This document shows, in pieces, positions 7,797 to 17,267 of a stretch of 64,000 nt of DNA. How positions within the stretch are numbered: the stretch's first letter is position 1; the number at the start of each line of letters is the position of its first letter. The translations under genes and the position numbers were made by a program. The stretch lies in contig NZ_ATWY01000004.1 in the NCBI RefSeq assembly GCF_000421405.1, positions 124,001-188,000 on the forward strand, given 5' to 3'. The notes under the pieces were generated by a model, which worked only from the letters and a program-made list of their open reading frames with translations, was not told where the DNA came from and did not search any database. This DNA comes from Butyrivibrio sp. NC2007 (GTDB lineage: Bacteria > Bacillota > Clostridia > Lachnospirales > Lachnospiraceae).

Positions 7797-8975
7797 TTAG
7801 ATAACCTCAGGGCCTCCGCCAATCTCTACTGTATAGAAGGTCGCATCGTAGCCGATTTTCTTCTTGTAGTTCTCGCCTACAATCTTCTTAAAGTTCTCAA
7901 TAGCCTCGTCCTTGACGATAGAAACTGTGCATCCACCAAAGCCACCACCTGTCATACGTGAGCCGATAACTCCGGGAATCTTCCATGCCTCCTCAGCAAG
8001 TGTATCAAGCTCAACGCCTGTAACATCATAGTCGTCTCTGAGGGACTCGTGTGACTGTCTCATAAGCTCTCCGAAGTGGTTTATATCGCCTGCCTTAAGA
8101 GCCTTAACAGCCTCGATTGTGCGCTGGTTCTCATATACAGCGTGCTTTGCCTTCTTCTGCATGTCAGGGTCGGTAAGAAGGTGCTTGTTAGCCTCAAACT
8201 CCTCGATGGAGAGATCGCCCAGAGTCTTGATATCAAGGCTCTTCTGAAGAATTGCAAGCGCTGCCTCGCAGGTGCTTCTTCTGGCGTTGTACTGGGAATC
8301 TGTGAGTTTGTGCTTCTTGTTGGTGTTGGCGATTATGATCTTGGCACCCTCAAGAGCAATAGGTGCATATTCAAAAGACAGATCGGCAGTATCGAGGAAA
8401 ATGGCGTTATTCTCTTTTCCCATAGCTGCAGCAAACTGATCCATGATTCCGCAGTTACAGCCGTTGAAGTTGTTCTCTGAGTACTGTCCGATAAGTGCTA
8501 TATCCTGGTTGGAGACCTCAAAACCGTAGAGATCTCTTAAGATAAATCCTGTGAGGACCTCTAAAGAAGCTGATGATGAAAGGCCTGAACCATTGGGGAT
8601 ATTTCCGTAGATAACCATGTCGAAGCCGGTATCAAGGTTCATTCCTCTCTTGGCAAAAGCCCATACAACTCCCTTGGGATAGTTGGTCCAGCCTGCCTCA
8701 TCAGAAGGCTTAAGATCGTCAAGGCTTGTCTCAACAACGCCGCGCTTATCCTGGTTTACGGAATAAAATCTGATCTTGTTGTCATCTCTCTTAACAGCTG
8801 CGCCATAAGTACCGATAGTGAGTGCGCATGGGAAAACATGTCCTCCGTTGTAATCTGTGTGCTCGCCGATAAGATTGACTCTTCCCGGGGCAAAATAAGC
8901 CTTTACCTTGTCATTCTTACCGAAAACCTTCTCAAAGTTTTCAAGGACTGCTTTCTTCATCTCCTGATCGATCAT
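7797..8975 (-). CDS. galK: Galactokinase
   Basis: 392-residue GHMP-family kinase that phosphorylates alpha-D-galactose at C1 with ATP. The galactokinase signature GRVNLIGEHTDYNGG is at residues 31 to 45, the ATP-binding motif GSGLSSSASLEV near 130, and the C-terminal glycine loop MTGGGFGGCTVSIV near 341. Length matches the bacterial family. RBS ACAGGAGGTT. First gene of the galK-galT operon. The upstream 110 bp hold the 8-bp palindrome TAGCGCTA and a -10-like TATTAT but no clear -35, so regulation is unresolved. Confidence 0.97.
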   Translation of the reverse strand: MIDQEMKKAVLENFEKVFGKNDKVKAYFAPGRVNLIGEHTDYNGGHVFPCALTIGTYGAAVKRDDNKIRFYSVNQDKRGVVETSLDDLKPSDEAGWTNYPKGVVWAFAKRGMNLDTGFDMVIYGNIPNGSGLSSSASLEVLTGFILRDLYGFEVSNQDIALIGQYSENNFNGCNCGIMDQFAAAMGKENNAIFLDTADLSFEYAPIALEGAKIIIANTNKKHKLTDSQYNARRSTCEAALAILQKSLDIKTLGDLSIEEFEANKHLLTDPDMQKKAKHAVYENQRTIEAVKALKAGDINHFGELMRQSHESLRDDYDVTGVELDTLAEEAWKIPGVIGSRMTGGGFGGCTVSIVKDEAIENFKKIVGENYKKKIGYDATFYTVEIGGGPEVI

Positions 8976-9085
8976 AGTAACCTCCTGTTTATAATTAACT
9001 AAATAGCGTTTTCTTGTGAGTTAATAATACCCTTTAGCGCTATCTTTTTCCATACCACATTGTTTGCACAACCTGTCAAAATGTT

Positions 9086-9122
9086 AAAAAGAGCCCCGCG
9101 ACCTAAACGTCGCAGGGCTCTT
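9086..9122 (-). terminator. Rho-independent terminator after telA
   Basis: Stem of AGAGCCC-x-GCGAC with GTCGC-x-GGGCTCT and a six-base loop. On the minus strand it is followed by TTTTT. It closes the xpaC-telA transcript. Confidence 0.85.
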
Positions 9123-9137
9123 GTTATACATTCCGTA

Positions 9138-10310
9138 TTAGTTCTTGGCTGCCTCGATAAGCTTGTCCTTGAGCTGATTCTCGATCTGAGCAAGCTCAGC
9201 CTCAGCTTCACGACGCTTTGCCTTACCTTCAGTCTGAATCTTAAGAACCTCATCAAGTGTTGAGATAAGGGACTCATTGGTGTGCTTAAGAGTCTCGATA
9301 TCAACGATTCCTCTCTCAGCCTCTTTAGCGCTCTCAATGGTAGCAACCTTAAGAGCATCGGCATTCTTTCTAAGAAGGTTGTTGGTCATATCGTTAACTT
9401 CTCTCTCTGCTCTGGCTGCCTGAGTAGCGTGCTCGATACCCATAGCGATAACCATCTGGTTCTTCCACAGAGGAATGGTATTTACGATTGTTGACTGGAT
9501 CTTCTCAGCCATCATGGTGTCTGAAGACTGTACCATACGGATCTGAGGACCTGTCTGCATTGCGATTGTTCTTGTAAGCTCGAGGTCATAGAGCTTCTTC
9601 TCAAATCTGTCGCACTTATTTGCGAAGTCCTTAGCAGCTTCTGCATCCTCAGGAAGTCCTGACTGCTCAGCCTTTTTCTGGAGTTCTACAAGAGTTGTGT
9701 TTCTCTCTTCCTCAAGTCTCTTCTTACCTGCAAGGATGTACATTGTAAGTTCCTTGTAGTAGTTGAGGTTGAGGTCATACATCTTATCAAGAACATCTAC
9801 GTCCTTAAGAAGTGTAACCTGGTGCTTCTCAAGCTCATTAGCTATTGTCTGAACGTTAACTTCAGCCTTGGCATATTTAGCCTTCATGCCTTCAAACTTG
9901 TTGGCACTCTTCTTGAAAAGAGCTCTAAGACCCTTCTCATCTTCTTCAATTTCAAAGCCCTTGAGCTCTGTAACAAGATCTGTGATCATGTTACCAACTT
10001 CGCCCATGTCCTTGGTTCTTACATTCTCAATTGCCTTCTCGGAGAAGTCTGCAAGCTTCTTCTGTGTTCCTACACCGTAGTTCATAACGCCTGTGGTGTT
10101 GGAAATATCAATCTGCTTACTGAACTCATCAACCTGCTTGAGCTCTTCAGCTGTGAGCTGTGCCTCAAGTGCGATGTTTCCGTTTGTCTTCTCTGCCTCG
10201 GGTGCTGCCTGTGCTGCTGCAGCTGCAGGCGCTTCTGCCGCCTGAGCCTCTGCTCCAAAACTAAGTGATGGTGCAGCAGGTGCTGCTCCGAATTCTAACT
10301 CTGCTCCCAT
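9138..10310 (-). CDS. telA: TelA-family (toxic anion resistance) protein
   Basis: 390 residues. The first 45 residues are Ala/Glu/Pro-rich and probably disordered. The rest is an almost wholly helical TelA/KlaA-type domain (TTGVMNYGVGTQKKLADFSEKAIENVR; YYKELTMYILAGKKRLEEER; MQTGPQIRMVQSSDTMMAEKIQSTI). The family was named for tellurite resistance, but its biochemical role is not settled and members often sit beside XpaC-like proteins, as here. It starts 43 bp after the xpaC gene behind AGGAGG. Confidence 0.9.
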   Translation of the reverse strand: MGAELEFGAAPAAPSLSFGAEAQAAEAPAAAAAQAAPEAEKTNGNIALEAQLTAEELKQVDEFSKQIDISNTTGVMNYGVGTQKKLADFSEKAIENVRTKDMGEVGNMITDLVTELKGFEIEEDEKGLRALFKKSANKFEGMKAKYAKAEVNVQTIANELEKHQVTLLKDVDVLDKMYDLNLNYYKELTMYILAGKKRLEEERNTTLVELQKKAEQSGLPEDAEAAKDFANKCDRFEKKLYDLELTRTIAMQTGPQIRMVQSSDTMMAEKIQSTIVNTIPLWKNQMVIAMGIEHATQAARAEREVNDMTNNLLRKNADALKVATIESAKEAERGIVDIETLKHTNESLISTLDEVLKIQTEGKAKRREAEAELAQIENQLKDKLIEAAKN

Positions 10311-10353
10311 ATCGTCCTCCTAAAAACTATATTCATTATAAATTAGTTACTGT

Positions 10354-11598
10354 TTATTCCGGTCTTGTCTGCGCCTGTGCGCCGCCCTGGGCCTGAACCT
10401 GCGCCTGTGCCTGTGATGCTCCAGCGCTCATTCCCATAACCTGTGCTCCGATTCCCTGGCTCTCGTTTGTAAGTCCGTCCTGAGCCATCATGGTCTTCAT
10501 AACCGAAATGTCGGATGAAATATCCCAAGCCATATCCTGGAAAAGGCTATCCAGCAGGTTTTCAAAGGCCATGTTGATGGTATCGATTGCTGCGTCGATC
10601 TCAAGCTTGGTCTGAGTGATATTGTTTCCAACCTCAGGCTCTTTGTCCAGCTCCACGTAAGCGTTGAGGAGCTTCTTGGTGGTGGGCAGGTAGTAGCTCA
10701 TAAGTTTGTGAAGCTCATCTGCGCTGGATGGATCTTTTTTGACCTGAGCAAAGATCCTGTTCATTATCTCTTCAAGCCTGTAAAGCTTGGTTGAAAGCTC
10801 TTCTGTATCCGGGATCTTGTCGTTTATGTTTCTGACGAAGGTGATGTATTCCTTACCTTCCTCAAGGATTGCGATTGCCTCCTCAGGGAGCTTCGCATAT
10901 TCGGCGTTCCTTGCCTTTAGCTGTTCCATCTCAGCCTTCTTCTGCTCGGCTGTTCTCTGCTCTCTGGCAATTCTGTCCTGCTCGGCTCCAAGGTACTGCT
11001 CGTAAGCTCTGTCGGTTACCATGCAGACCTTCTCTGTGGAATCAAGCCTTGCTCTTGGAAGAAATCCAAGCTTGATCATGCCCTTGATATCCTTAAGCAC
11101 ATCCTTGTCTCTCTTCAGTGCTACCTTGGCGAGATCAGCTATGTTGAAGTACTCTGCCTCTCCCAGAATATTGCCGTACTGATAATACTTCTTGGCAAGG
11201 TCGTACTTCTTCATTCCTCTGAAGAACCCGAATGCACAACCTGCAGTAATAATGCCTGTTGCAATCGATCCCCCGATTGATCCTGTAATCAACGCTCCCA
11301 GAAAACTCATGAAGATGAAGGATCCGATAGCTCCTGTGAATGCCATCTGCGGAACTCCCAGGTATCTGCTGATATGTTTCTGGAAGAACGGAATGATCCT
11401 GGGCTTAGCCTTGGCTGCTCTCTGAGCAGTGGAGCCCGTCTGACTTGCGTAGTTTACTCGTCTCTCGATGTTGACGGACTTGATAGCCCTTGCCACATCT
11501 GCATGGAGCGTGCTGTAATCATTTCTGTCAATGGCGCTGGAAACACTGTCCAATATTTGATTTCCTGCTTGTAAAAATTCCTGTATATCTTTACCCAA
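10354..11598 (-). CDS. xpaC: XpaC-like membrane protein
   Basis: The open frame extends further upstream (to 11676), but the best start is TTG at 11598, 7 bases after AAAGGAA; the upstream 26 residues are Cys/Trp/Tyr-rich and contain the promoter. From that start it has 414 residues. A pair of hydrophobic segments (AFTGAIGSFIFMSFLGALITGSI and ATGIITAGCAFGFFRG, about residues 90 to 130) precedes a long helical, coiled-coil-rich cytoplasmic part and a Gln/Ala-rich tail. Family members were reported with 5-bromo-4-chloroindolyl phosphate hydrolysis in Bacillus; the true function is unclear. It heads the xpaC-telA operon. Confidence 0.82.
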   Translation of the reverse strand: MGKDIQEFLQAGNQILDSVSSAIDRNDYSTLHADVARAIKSVNIERRVNYASQTGSTAQRAAKAKPRIIPFFQKHISRYLGVPQMAFTGAIGSFIFMSFLGALITGSIGGSIATGIITAGCAFGFFRGMKKYDLAKKYYQYGNILGEAEYFNIADLAKVALKRDKDVLKDIKGMIKLGFLPRARLDSTEKVCMVTDRAYEQYLGAEQDRIAREQRTAEQKKAEMEQLKARNAEYAKLPEEAIAILEEGKEYITFVRNINDKIPDTEELSTKLYRLEEIMNRIFAQVKKDPSSADELHKLMSYYLPTTKKLLNAYVELDKEPEVGNNITQTKLEIDAAIDTINMAFENLLDSLFQDMAWDISSDISVMKTMMAQDGLTNESQGIGAQVMGMSAGASQAQAQVQAQGGAQAQTRPE

Positions 11599-11625
11599 AA
11601 CAAAATTCCTTTCACATTTTGATGG

Positions 11626-11655
11626 ATAATACCAAAATGCACCTTTCATTGTACA
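11626..11655 (-). promoter_or_regulatory. Likely sigma-A promoter of xpaC-telA
   Basis: TGTACA (11655 to 11650), an 18-base spacer and TATTAT (11631 to 11626) on the minus strand. The -35 matches four of six consensus bases and the -10 five of six. It gives a short leader before the TTG start and supports that start over the longer frame. Confidence 0.5.
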
Positions 11656-11686
11656 GTAAAACTGCGGAAAACACAATTGCCCCCTC

Positions 11687-11716
11687 TTGAAAAGCTCACA
11701 ATTTGCATATTACAAT
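11687..11716 (+). promoter_or_regulatory. Promoter of the araC-type regulator, possibly giving a leaderless mRNA
   Basis: TTGAAA (11687 to 11692), 18 bases, TACAAT (11711 to 11716). Only six bases separate the -10 from the ATG at 11723, so the start point would fall on or next to the initiation codon. No Shine-Dalgarno sequence is present. Confidence 0.5.
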
Positions 11717-11722
11717 TAAGCT

Positions 11723-12637
11723 ATGGAAAAAGCATATAAACTACTATTTAACACAGAAGAATCAGATGACCTTTACGTATATTGCTGCGGACTCTCAAAG
11801 ACTTTGCCCGGACACAGCTTCGGGCCTGCTCTTAAGCCGCATTTCATGATCCACTACTGCCTAAGCGGAAAGGGCAAGTTCCAGATCGGAGGTAAGACCT
11901 ATCCCCTTAAGGAAGGATATGGCTTTTTGATCGTTCCGGACGAGCTTGCATACTACGTCTCAGATGAAAAAGACCCATGGACCTATGCCTGGGTAGGTTT
12001 TGGCGGAAAAAGAGCAGAAGCAATAGTCTCCCAGCTGGGTCTTTCGGTCAACCAGCCTGTCTTTAAGAGCACAGCCTCCAAGGATATCTATGACCTGGTA
12101 AAAGACATGATGGACCATAACACCTTCAGCGTGGAAGATGTACTTCGAAGAAACGGCCTTCTATCCATGTTCCTCTCCGTCATAGCGTCCGGCATCAGCG
12201 TTACGGCAAAGAGCGACTCCGGAAGCGCCAACGACTACGTTACCAAGGCACAGGCCTACATTCGCAGCAACTACTGTAACCCCATTAAGGTCTCGGATAT
12301 TGCTAATTATGTCTGCATCAACAGGAGCTATCTGTACACTCTTTTTGAAAAGAGTCTTGGGATATCCCCTCAGCAGTACCTGACCAGCTACCGGATAGCC
12401 AAGGCCGTAGAACTGCTGCAGCTTACAAAGCTCCCCATAGAGTCCATCGCCATCTCCTGCGGATATTCTGATCCACTGGTCTTTTCAAAGGCCTTCCGCC
12501 AGGAAAAGAAGTTATCGCCCTCCCAGTACAGGAAATCCCTGCCAAAGAGCGATACACAGGCAGCCAGCAAGGAGCACCTGTTGCAGGTAGAAAAACTCAT
12601 CGAAGAAAGGCACCTTGAATCCAACGATCCGAATTAA
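11723..12637 (+). CDS. AraC-family transcriptional regulator with cupin sensor domain
   Basis: 304 residues. An N-terminal cupin-like sugar-sensing domain (about 10 to 150: PHFMIHYCLSGKGKFQIGG; LIVPDELAYYVSDEKDPW) is followed by the paired HTH domain at about 175 to 280 (IKVSDIANYVCINRSYLYTLF; ISPQQYLTSYRIAKAVELLQ; ESIAISCGYSDPLVFSKAFR). This architecture usually controls sugar utilisation genes. It is divergent from xpaC and convergent with glgP. It could be the activator of the repeats at 1191 to 1222, but nothing in the sequence proves that. Confidence 0.93.
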   Translation: MEKAYKLLFNTEESDDLYVYCCGLSKTLPGHSFGPALKPHFMIHYCLSGKGKFQIGGKTYPLKEGYGFLIVPDELAYYVSDEKDPWTYAWVGFGGKRAEAIVSQLGLSVNQPVFKSTASKDIYDLVKDMMDHNTFSVEDVLRRNGLLSMFLSVIASGISVTAKSDSGSANDYVTKAQAYIRSNYCNPIKVSDIANYVCINRSYLYTLFEKSLGISPQQYLTSYRIAKAVELLQLTKLPIESIAISCGYSDPLVFSKAFRQEKKLSPSQYRKSLPKSDTQAASKEHLLQVEKLIEERHLESNDPN

Positions 12638-12640
12638 TCA

Positions 12641-12676
12641 AAAAAGCCCTCCACTTCTATGGTGGAGGGCCTTCTT
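12641..12676. terminator. Bidirectional terminator between araC gene and glgP
   Basis: 9-bp perfect stem GCCCTCCAC (12646 to 12654) with 12662 to 12670 and a 7-base loop. A-run on the left and T-rich run on the right let it serve both convergent genes. Confidence 0.8.
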
Positions 12677-12689
12677 ATTTCTGATGATC

Positions 12690-15170
12690 TTATTTAACTT
12701 CAATCTGAAGCTTGTCCAGATGCCAAACTTCGTCAACGTATTCCTGGATGGTTCTGTCTGATGAGAACTTACCGCAGCAAGCTGTGTTCATCAGTGCCAT
12801 CTTAGCCCAGCGCTTCTTGTCTGCATAGGCGTCAGTTATCTTTCTCTGAGCCTCGAGGTATGCCTCGAAGTCTTTAAGAATGAAGTACTGGTCCGCCTTG
12901 TTGGAGTTGATGGTGTTGAGCAGGCAGTTATAGAGCGGTCTGAAGAGCTCTCTGTCCTCTGAGAATGTACCGTCAACAAGCTTGTCCAGAACAGATTTAA
13001 CGTTAGGATTGCTGTTGTAGATATCCATCGGATTGTATCCGCCGTTTCTCTCATAGTCCATAACTTCCTGAGAAGTAAGACCGAAGATAACCGCGTTCTC
13101 TTCACCGACTTCGTTAACGATCTCAACATTAGCTCCGTCCATGGTTCCAAGAGTTACTGCTCCGTTGAGCATCATCTTCATGTTACCGGTTCCGGAAGCT
13201 TCCTTACTTGCTGTAGAGATCTGCTCTGATACATCAGCTGCAGCAAAGATAAGCTCTGCGTTAGATACCTTGTAATCCTCGATGAATACAACCTTGAGCC
13301 TACCCTTGATATCGGGATCGTTGTTTACAACATCAGCTACTGAGTTGATAAGCTTGATTGTAAGCTTGGCTGTAAGGTATCCGGCTGCTGCCTTTGCTCC
13401 GAAGATATAGGTCTTAGGATAGAAATCCTTGCCCGGATGAGCCTTGATATCGTTATACTTGTGGATTACCTGAAGTATGTTAAGGAGCTGTCTCTTGTAC
13501 TCGTGAAGTCTCTTTACCTGCACATCAAAGATTGACTTAGGATCAACTACTACACCGTTGTGCTCCTTGATGTAAGCTGCAAGGCGCTTCTTGTTCTGGT
13601 ACTTGATGTCCATGAACTCCTCGAGAGCCTTCTTGTCATCAACAAAGGCCTTTAACTTATCCATCTCTGACAGGTCTGTGATCCAGCCATCACCGATCTT
13701 CTCTGTAACCCAGTCAGCAAGGAGAGGATTAGCATGTAAGAGGAATCTTCTCTGAGTGATACCGTTGGTCTTGTTGTTGAACTTCTCGGGCATCATCTCG
13801 TAGAAGTCCTTGAGCTCTCTCTTTTCAAGGATCTCAGTGTGAAGCTTGGCAACGCCGTTTACCGAATGACCGCCGACAATGGCAAGGTGAGCCATCTTAA
13901 CCTGGTTGTCATAGAGGATAGCCATGCTTCTGATCTTGGCCTGAACGTCAATGCCCGCACTATTTGTGTACTGACGCATGATCTGGTCAACAAATCTTCT
14001 GTTGATCTCATCTACTATCTGATAGATTCTGGGAAGAAGTCTCTGGAAAAGATCTACCGGCCACTTCTCAAGAGCTTCTGCCATGATGGTGTGGTTTGTG
14101 TAGCAGCAGGTCTTTATGGTTACTTCCCATGCCTCATCCCATGAGAGGTAGTATTCATCCATAAGAAGTCTCATAAGCTCTGCAACAGCCACTGTCGGGT
14201 GAGTGTCGTTGAGCTGGAATACTGCCTTCTCGTAGAACTTTCTGATGTCGTCATGAGACTTTAAATATCTCTTAATTGCAGTCTGAACAGACGCAGAGAT
14301 AAAGAAATACTGCTGCTTAAGTCTTAGCTCTTTTCCTGCAATATGATTATCGTTGGGGTAGAGGACTTCGCAGAGCTGACTTGCAAGATTCTCCTGCTCT
14401 ACAGCCTTCTGATAGTCGCCCTTATCAAAGGAATCAAGCTGGAAACACTGAACAGGCTCTGCATCCCAGATTCTAAGTGTATTTACAACACCGTTTCCAT
14501 ATCCCACGATAGGAAGATCGTAAGGAACAGCCTTAACAACCTGATATCCCTCCTGAGTAAAGACAGTTCTGCCTCTCTCGTCGGTATGCATATTCACATA
14601 TCCGCCAAACTTAACTTCCTTGGCATACTCGCTTCTTCTGAGCTCGAAGGGATTTCCGTTCTCAAGCCAGTTATCGGGAGCCTCTATCTGATAGCCATCC
14701 CTTATCTTCTGGCGGAACATACCGTATTTATAGCGGATTCCACAGCCGTAAGCCATGTATCCCAAGGTGGAGAGGGAATCCAAAAAGCACGCTGCCAGTC
14801 TTCCAAGGCCGCCGTTTCCAAGGGCAGGATCGGGTTCCTGGTCCTCCACAAGGTTTACATCTATTCCAAGTTCGTCAAGCGCTTCTTTGACAGGCTTGTA
14901 AGCCTGAAGGTTAATAAGATTGTTACCAAATGCCCTTCCCATCAAAAACTCCATGGACATATAATAAACAATCTTCGGATCCTGCTCGGCTGCTGCCTTC
15001 TGAGTAGTCATCCAGTGGTCTACTATGGCATCCTTAATGGCATACGCAGAAGCCTGATAGAGCTCCTGAGGTGTAGCCTCATCCATAGTCTTTCTGTAAA
15101 GGGTCTTTACGTTGTATAGGACACTTCTCTTGAAAAGATCCTTGTCAAAAGAAAGCTTTTTCTTCTTCAT
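12690..15170 (-). CDS. glgP: Glycogen/starch phosphorylase
   Basis: 826 residues, full length for the GT35 family. It releases glucose 1-phosphate from alpha-1,4-glucans using phosphate and pyridoxal phosphate. Landmarks are DPALGNGGLGRLAACFLDS near residue 105, FQLNDTHPTVAVAELMR near 335, VKRLHEYKRQLLNILQVIH near 535, and the cofactor-lysine region KEASGTGNMKMMLNGAVT followed by TMDGANVEI. TAGGAGGT lies just before the ATG. It is monocistronic between the bidirectional terminator and an upstream dyad region shared with the end of the flagellin gene. It implies storage-glucan use in the cell. Confidence 0.97.
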   Translation of the reverse strand: MKKKKLSFDKDLFKRSVLYNVKTLYRKTMDEATPQELYQASAYAIKDAIVDHWMTTQKAAAEQDPKIVYYMSMEFLMGRAFGNNLINLQAYKPVKEALDELGIDVNLVEDQEPDPALGNGGLGRLAACFLDSLSTLGYMAYGCGIRYKYGMFRQKIRDGYQIEAPDNWLENGNPFELRRSEYAKEVKFGGYVNMHTDERGRTVFTQEGYQVVKAVPYDLPIVGYGNGVVNTLRIWDAEPVQCFQLDSFDKGDYQKAVEQENLASQLCEVLYPNDNHIAGKELRLKQQYFFISASVQTAIKRYLKSHDDIRKFYEKAVFQLNDTHPTVAVAELMRLLMDEYYLSWDEAWEVTIKTCCYTNHTIMAEALEKWPVDLFQRLLPRIYQIVDEINRRFVDQIMRQYTNSAGIDVQAKIRSMAILYDNQVKMAHLAIVGGHSVNGVAKLHTEILEKRELKDFYEMMPEKFNNKTNGITQRRFLLHANPLLADWVTEKIGDGWITDLSEMDKLKAFVDDKKALEEFMDIKYQNKKRLAAYIKEHNGVVVDPKSIFDVQVKRLHEYKRQLLNILQVIHKYNDIKAHPGKDFYPKTYIFGAKAAAGYLTAKLTIKLINSVADVVNNDPDIKGRLKVVFIEDYKVSNAELIFAAADVSEQISTASKEASGTGNMKMMLNGAVTLGTMDGANVEIVNEVGEENAVIFGLTSQEVMDYERNGGYNPMDIYNSNPNVKSVLDKLVDGTFSEDRELFRPLYNCLLNTINSNKADQYFILKDFEAYLEAQRKITDAYADKKRWAKMALMNTACCGKFSSDRTIQEYVDEVWHLDKLQIEVK

Positions 15171-15180
15171 GTTACCTCCT

Positions 15181-15237
15181 AAAAGAACAGTTACTTATTT
15201 CACACTTATCTATTTTACCGCAAATAAGTGTTCTTTT
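15181..15237. repeat. Imperfect inverted repeat upstream of glgP
   Basis: AAATAAGTGTTCTTTT (15222 to 15237) can pair with AAAAGAACAGTTACTTATTT (15181 to 15200, apart from a 4-base bulge) or with ACACTTAT (15202 to 15209). It lies in the glgP 5' region and after the flagellin stop. It lacks a clear T-run, so operator or mRNA structure is as likely as terminator. Confidence 0.4.
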
Positions 15238-15269
15238 CTATAAACATTCGGTAAATTAGCGTTGTTTCG

Positions 15270-17168
15270 TTACTGTAGGAGGCTCAAAACACCCTGATTT
15301 GTCTGATTTGCCTGAGCCAGCATTGACTGTCCGGCCTGAGCAAGGATATTTTCATTTGAATACTTAACCATCTCAGCTGCCATATCTGTATCTCTGATAA
15401 GAGATTCTGCCTGCTGGGTATTTTCAACAGTATTGGTGAGATTTTTGTATGCATGCTCCATTCGGTTCTGATATGCACCGAAAACAGCTCTCTGTTCATC
15501 AACAACTTTGGATGCGGATTTTACCTTGTCCAAAGCCTCAAGGGAAGTCTCTCTTGTTTGTGTGCCAATAGCATTGATTCCAAGTGAATGATTGTTTAAA
15601 ACATCATAGATCAGCGGAATAATGTTATCATCGCTGCTCTCAGATCCAGCCTGAATATTAAGCTGCATGGTTCCGGCATAAATATTGGCCTTAAAATAAT
15701 TGGCCGAACCGTTGTACATCGTCATGGTGGAAGGCGAACTGTTAGTTATATCAACACCGCGTATATTGGCTATTCTGTTTATGATATTGCCGGCAGTCTC
15801 GCCTTCATTGACATTCATGTGGAGAGTGTAATTTCCGATCGTTCCTGTAAGCTCTGTGCCGTCTGAAGTATATTTCACTGAATCTCCGGTTGTCAGAGTA
15901 AAATTGATATGAAGCTGGCCACCAACCGTACTGGTATCTATAAGTGAATTGTTTGATTTTGTTCCATTCAACGCTTCATTTATAGCTGTCGCCAGGTCTC
16001 CATTATTAAAATATTCGTTTCTGCTGTACTTCTGACCGCGATAGTAATACCACCAAACGCCTTCGGTTTGCGCACTGCGCTCACCGGAGCTTGTATATAC
16101 AGAGCCTGAATACTTAGCAGTTACATCAAAGGTTGAAGGCGATGTGGGCTGAGTGTTGGCATTTTTCCCAAAGTCAAAGTCAAAACTCATGGTGGATGTA
16201 TCAGCTGCATTTTTTCTGTTTGCGCTGTTCCCGCCATCCGGGTCAATATGATCGGTTGAGCCTGATACCTGGTCTCTGCTGGCAAGTCCCGTCTGATACG
16301 ATATTGATCCGCTGATGCTTGATCTGCTGTCACCCACTACTGTTCCGCTGATACCAAAATGAGAGCTTGCAGATACTGTCTTATTGTTGAGCTCAGAAAC
16401 AAGCTGTGCCTTAGTCGCATCACTATCCAGGGTCAGCCTGAGATTCGGAGAAATTCCGACCGCCCCCGGAAACCTTGTGTAGTCCATGGTTCCGCTGTTT
16501 AAAGAAATAGTAAAACCTTCTTTCAGGTCTTCCTCTGATGGAAATGGGATTTCATTGCTCTCATACTCTATTCCGTCATAACCTTTCCACTTTACCTTGA
16601 CACCACTGTCAGTCGCAGCGAACCTAAATCCACCGTCACTGGGCCATGCAGCCTTATTGGTCTCAGTTACTGTGCCTGAGTATCCACTATAACCGGTACT
16701 CCAGGTAAATATCGGTCTGTCCTCTGTTCCGACCACCTTTCTGTCAGATGTATTCTCGTCCCAAATGAGCTTTTCGTTGAAAGTTGTAGTGTGAAAGGTT
16801 CTGTTACACTCAACCTTAAGCTGCTGAATCTCGGAATCTATATAGGATCTGTCCTCAGGGGTAAGAGTGTCGTTGGCAGCCTGAACACAGAGTTCAGTCA
16901 TGCGATTTAACATCTCATCTATCTCTGCCAGAGCAGCATCTGCCACCTGGACATAGGAAATACCGTCCTGGACATTCTCTGATGCCTGGCCCAGTCCGCG
17001 TATCTGTCTTCTCATTTTTTCACTGATTGCGAGTCCTGCTGCGTCATCTGCAGCGCGATTTATCTTATATCCGGACGACAGCTTTTCAGACGACTTAGCC
17101 TGAAGGCCGGTCGTTATGCCAAGCTGTCTATTAGAATTCATTGCCGAAAGGTTATGCTGGATTACCAT
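15270..17168 (-). CDS. hag: Flagellin with large central domain
   Basis: 632 residues. Conserved D0/D1 helices lie at both ends: N-terminal IQHNLSAMNSNRQLGITTGL and SSGYKINRAADDAAGLAISE (about 1 to 150), and C-terminal AESLIRDTDMAAEMVKYSN and MLAQANQTNQGVLSLLQ (about 540 to 632). The central part, about 390 residues, is Ser/Thr/Gly-rich with many short beta-type segments and should form surface-exposed D2/D3 domains; common Firmicute flagellins of about 270 to 400 residues have much less. Such regions are often glycosylated. AAGGA lies before the ATG, and a sigma-D promoter about 95 nt upstream drives it. No other flagellar gene is in the window. Confidence 0.96.
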   Translation of the reverse strand: MVIQHNLSAMNSNRQLGITTGLQAKSSEKLSSGYKINRAADDAAGLAISEKMRRQIRGLGQASENVQDGISYVQVADAALAEIDEMLNRMTELCVQAANDTLTPEDRSYIDSEIQQLKVECNRTFHTTTFNEKLIWDENTSDRKVVGTEDRPIFTWSTGYSGYSGTVTETNKAAWPSDGGFRFAATDSGVKVKWKGYDGIEYESNEIPFPSEEDLKEGFTISLNSGTMDYTRFPGAVGISPNLRLTLDSDATKAQLVSELNNKTVSASSHFGISGTVVGDSRSSISGSISYQTGLASRDQVSGSTDHIDPDGGNSANRKNAADTSTMSFDFDFGKNANTQPTSPSTFDVTAKYSGSVYTSSGERSAQTEGVWWYYYRGQKYSRNEYFNNGDLATAINEALNGTKSNNSLIDTSTVGGQLHINFTLTTGDSVKYTSDGTELTGTIGNYTLHMNVNEGETAGNIINRIANIRGVDITNSSPSTMTMYNGSANYFKANIYAGTMQLNIQAGSESSDDNIIPLIYDVLNNHSLGINAIGTQTRETSLEALDKVKSASKVVDEQRAVFGAYQNRMEHAYKNLTNTVENTQQAESLIRDTDMAAEMVKYSNENILAQAGQSMLAQANQTNQGVLSLLQ

Positions 17169-17261
17169 GGTAAAAGATCCTTCTTAAGTCTCCTGATGTC
17201 CATAATCAGGTAAGTTCCTTAGAAAGCATCCATGCAAGTTATCAGCCACATCCCTTTGGCT
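17169..17261 (-). promoter_or_regulatory. Flagellin mRNA leader with GGA motifs (possible CsrA target)
   Basis: About 93 nt untranslated leader. It contains five GGA motifs, one inside the small hairpin GCATGGATGC (17235 to 17226) and another near the Shine-Dalgarno sequence. In Bacillus the hag leader is a CsrA target; here CsrA control is inference. Confidence 0.4.
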
Positions 17262-17267
17262 ATTATT

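Noticed and set aside
11599..11676. 26-residue N-terminal extension of the XpaC-like protein
   Set aside because: It is Cys/Trp/Tyr-rich, contains a promoter-like pair, and has no Shine-Dalgarno; TTG at 11598 follows AAAGGAA at good spacing.
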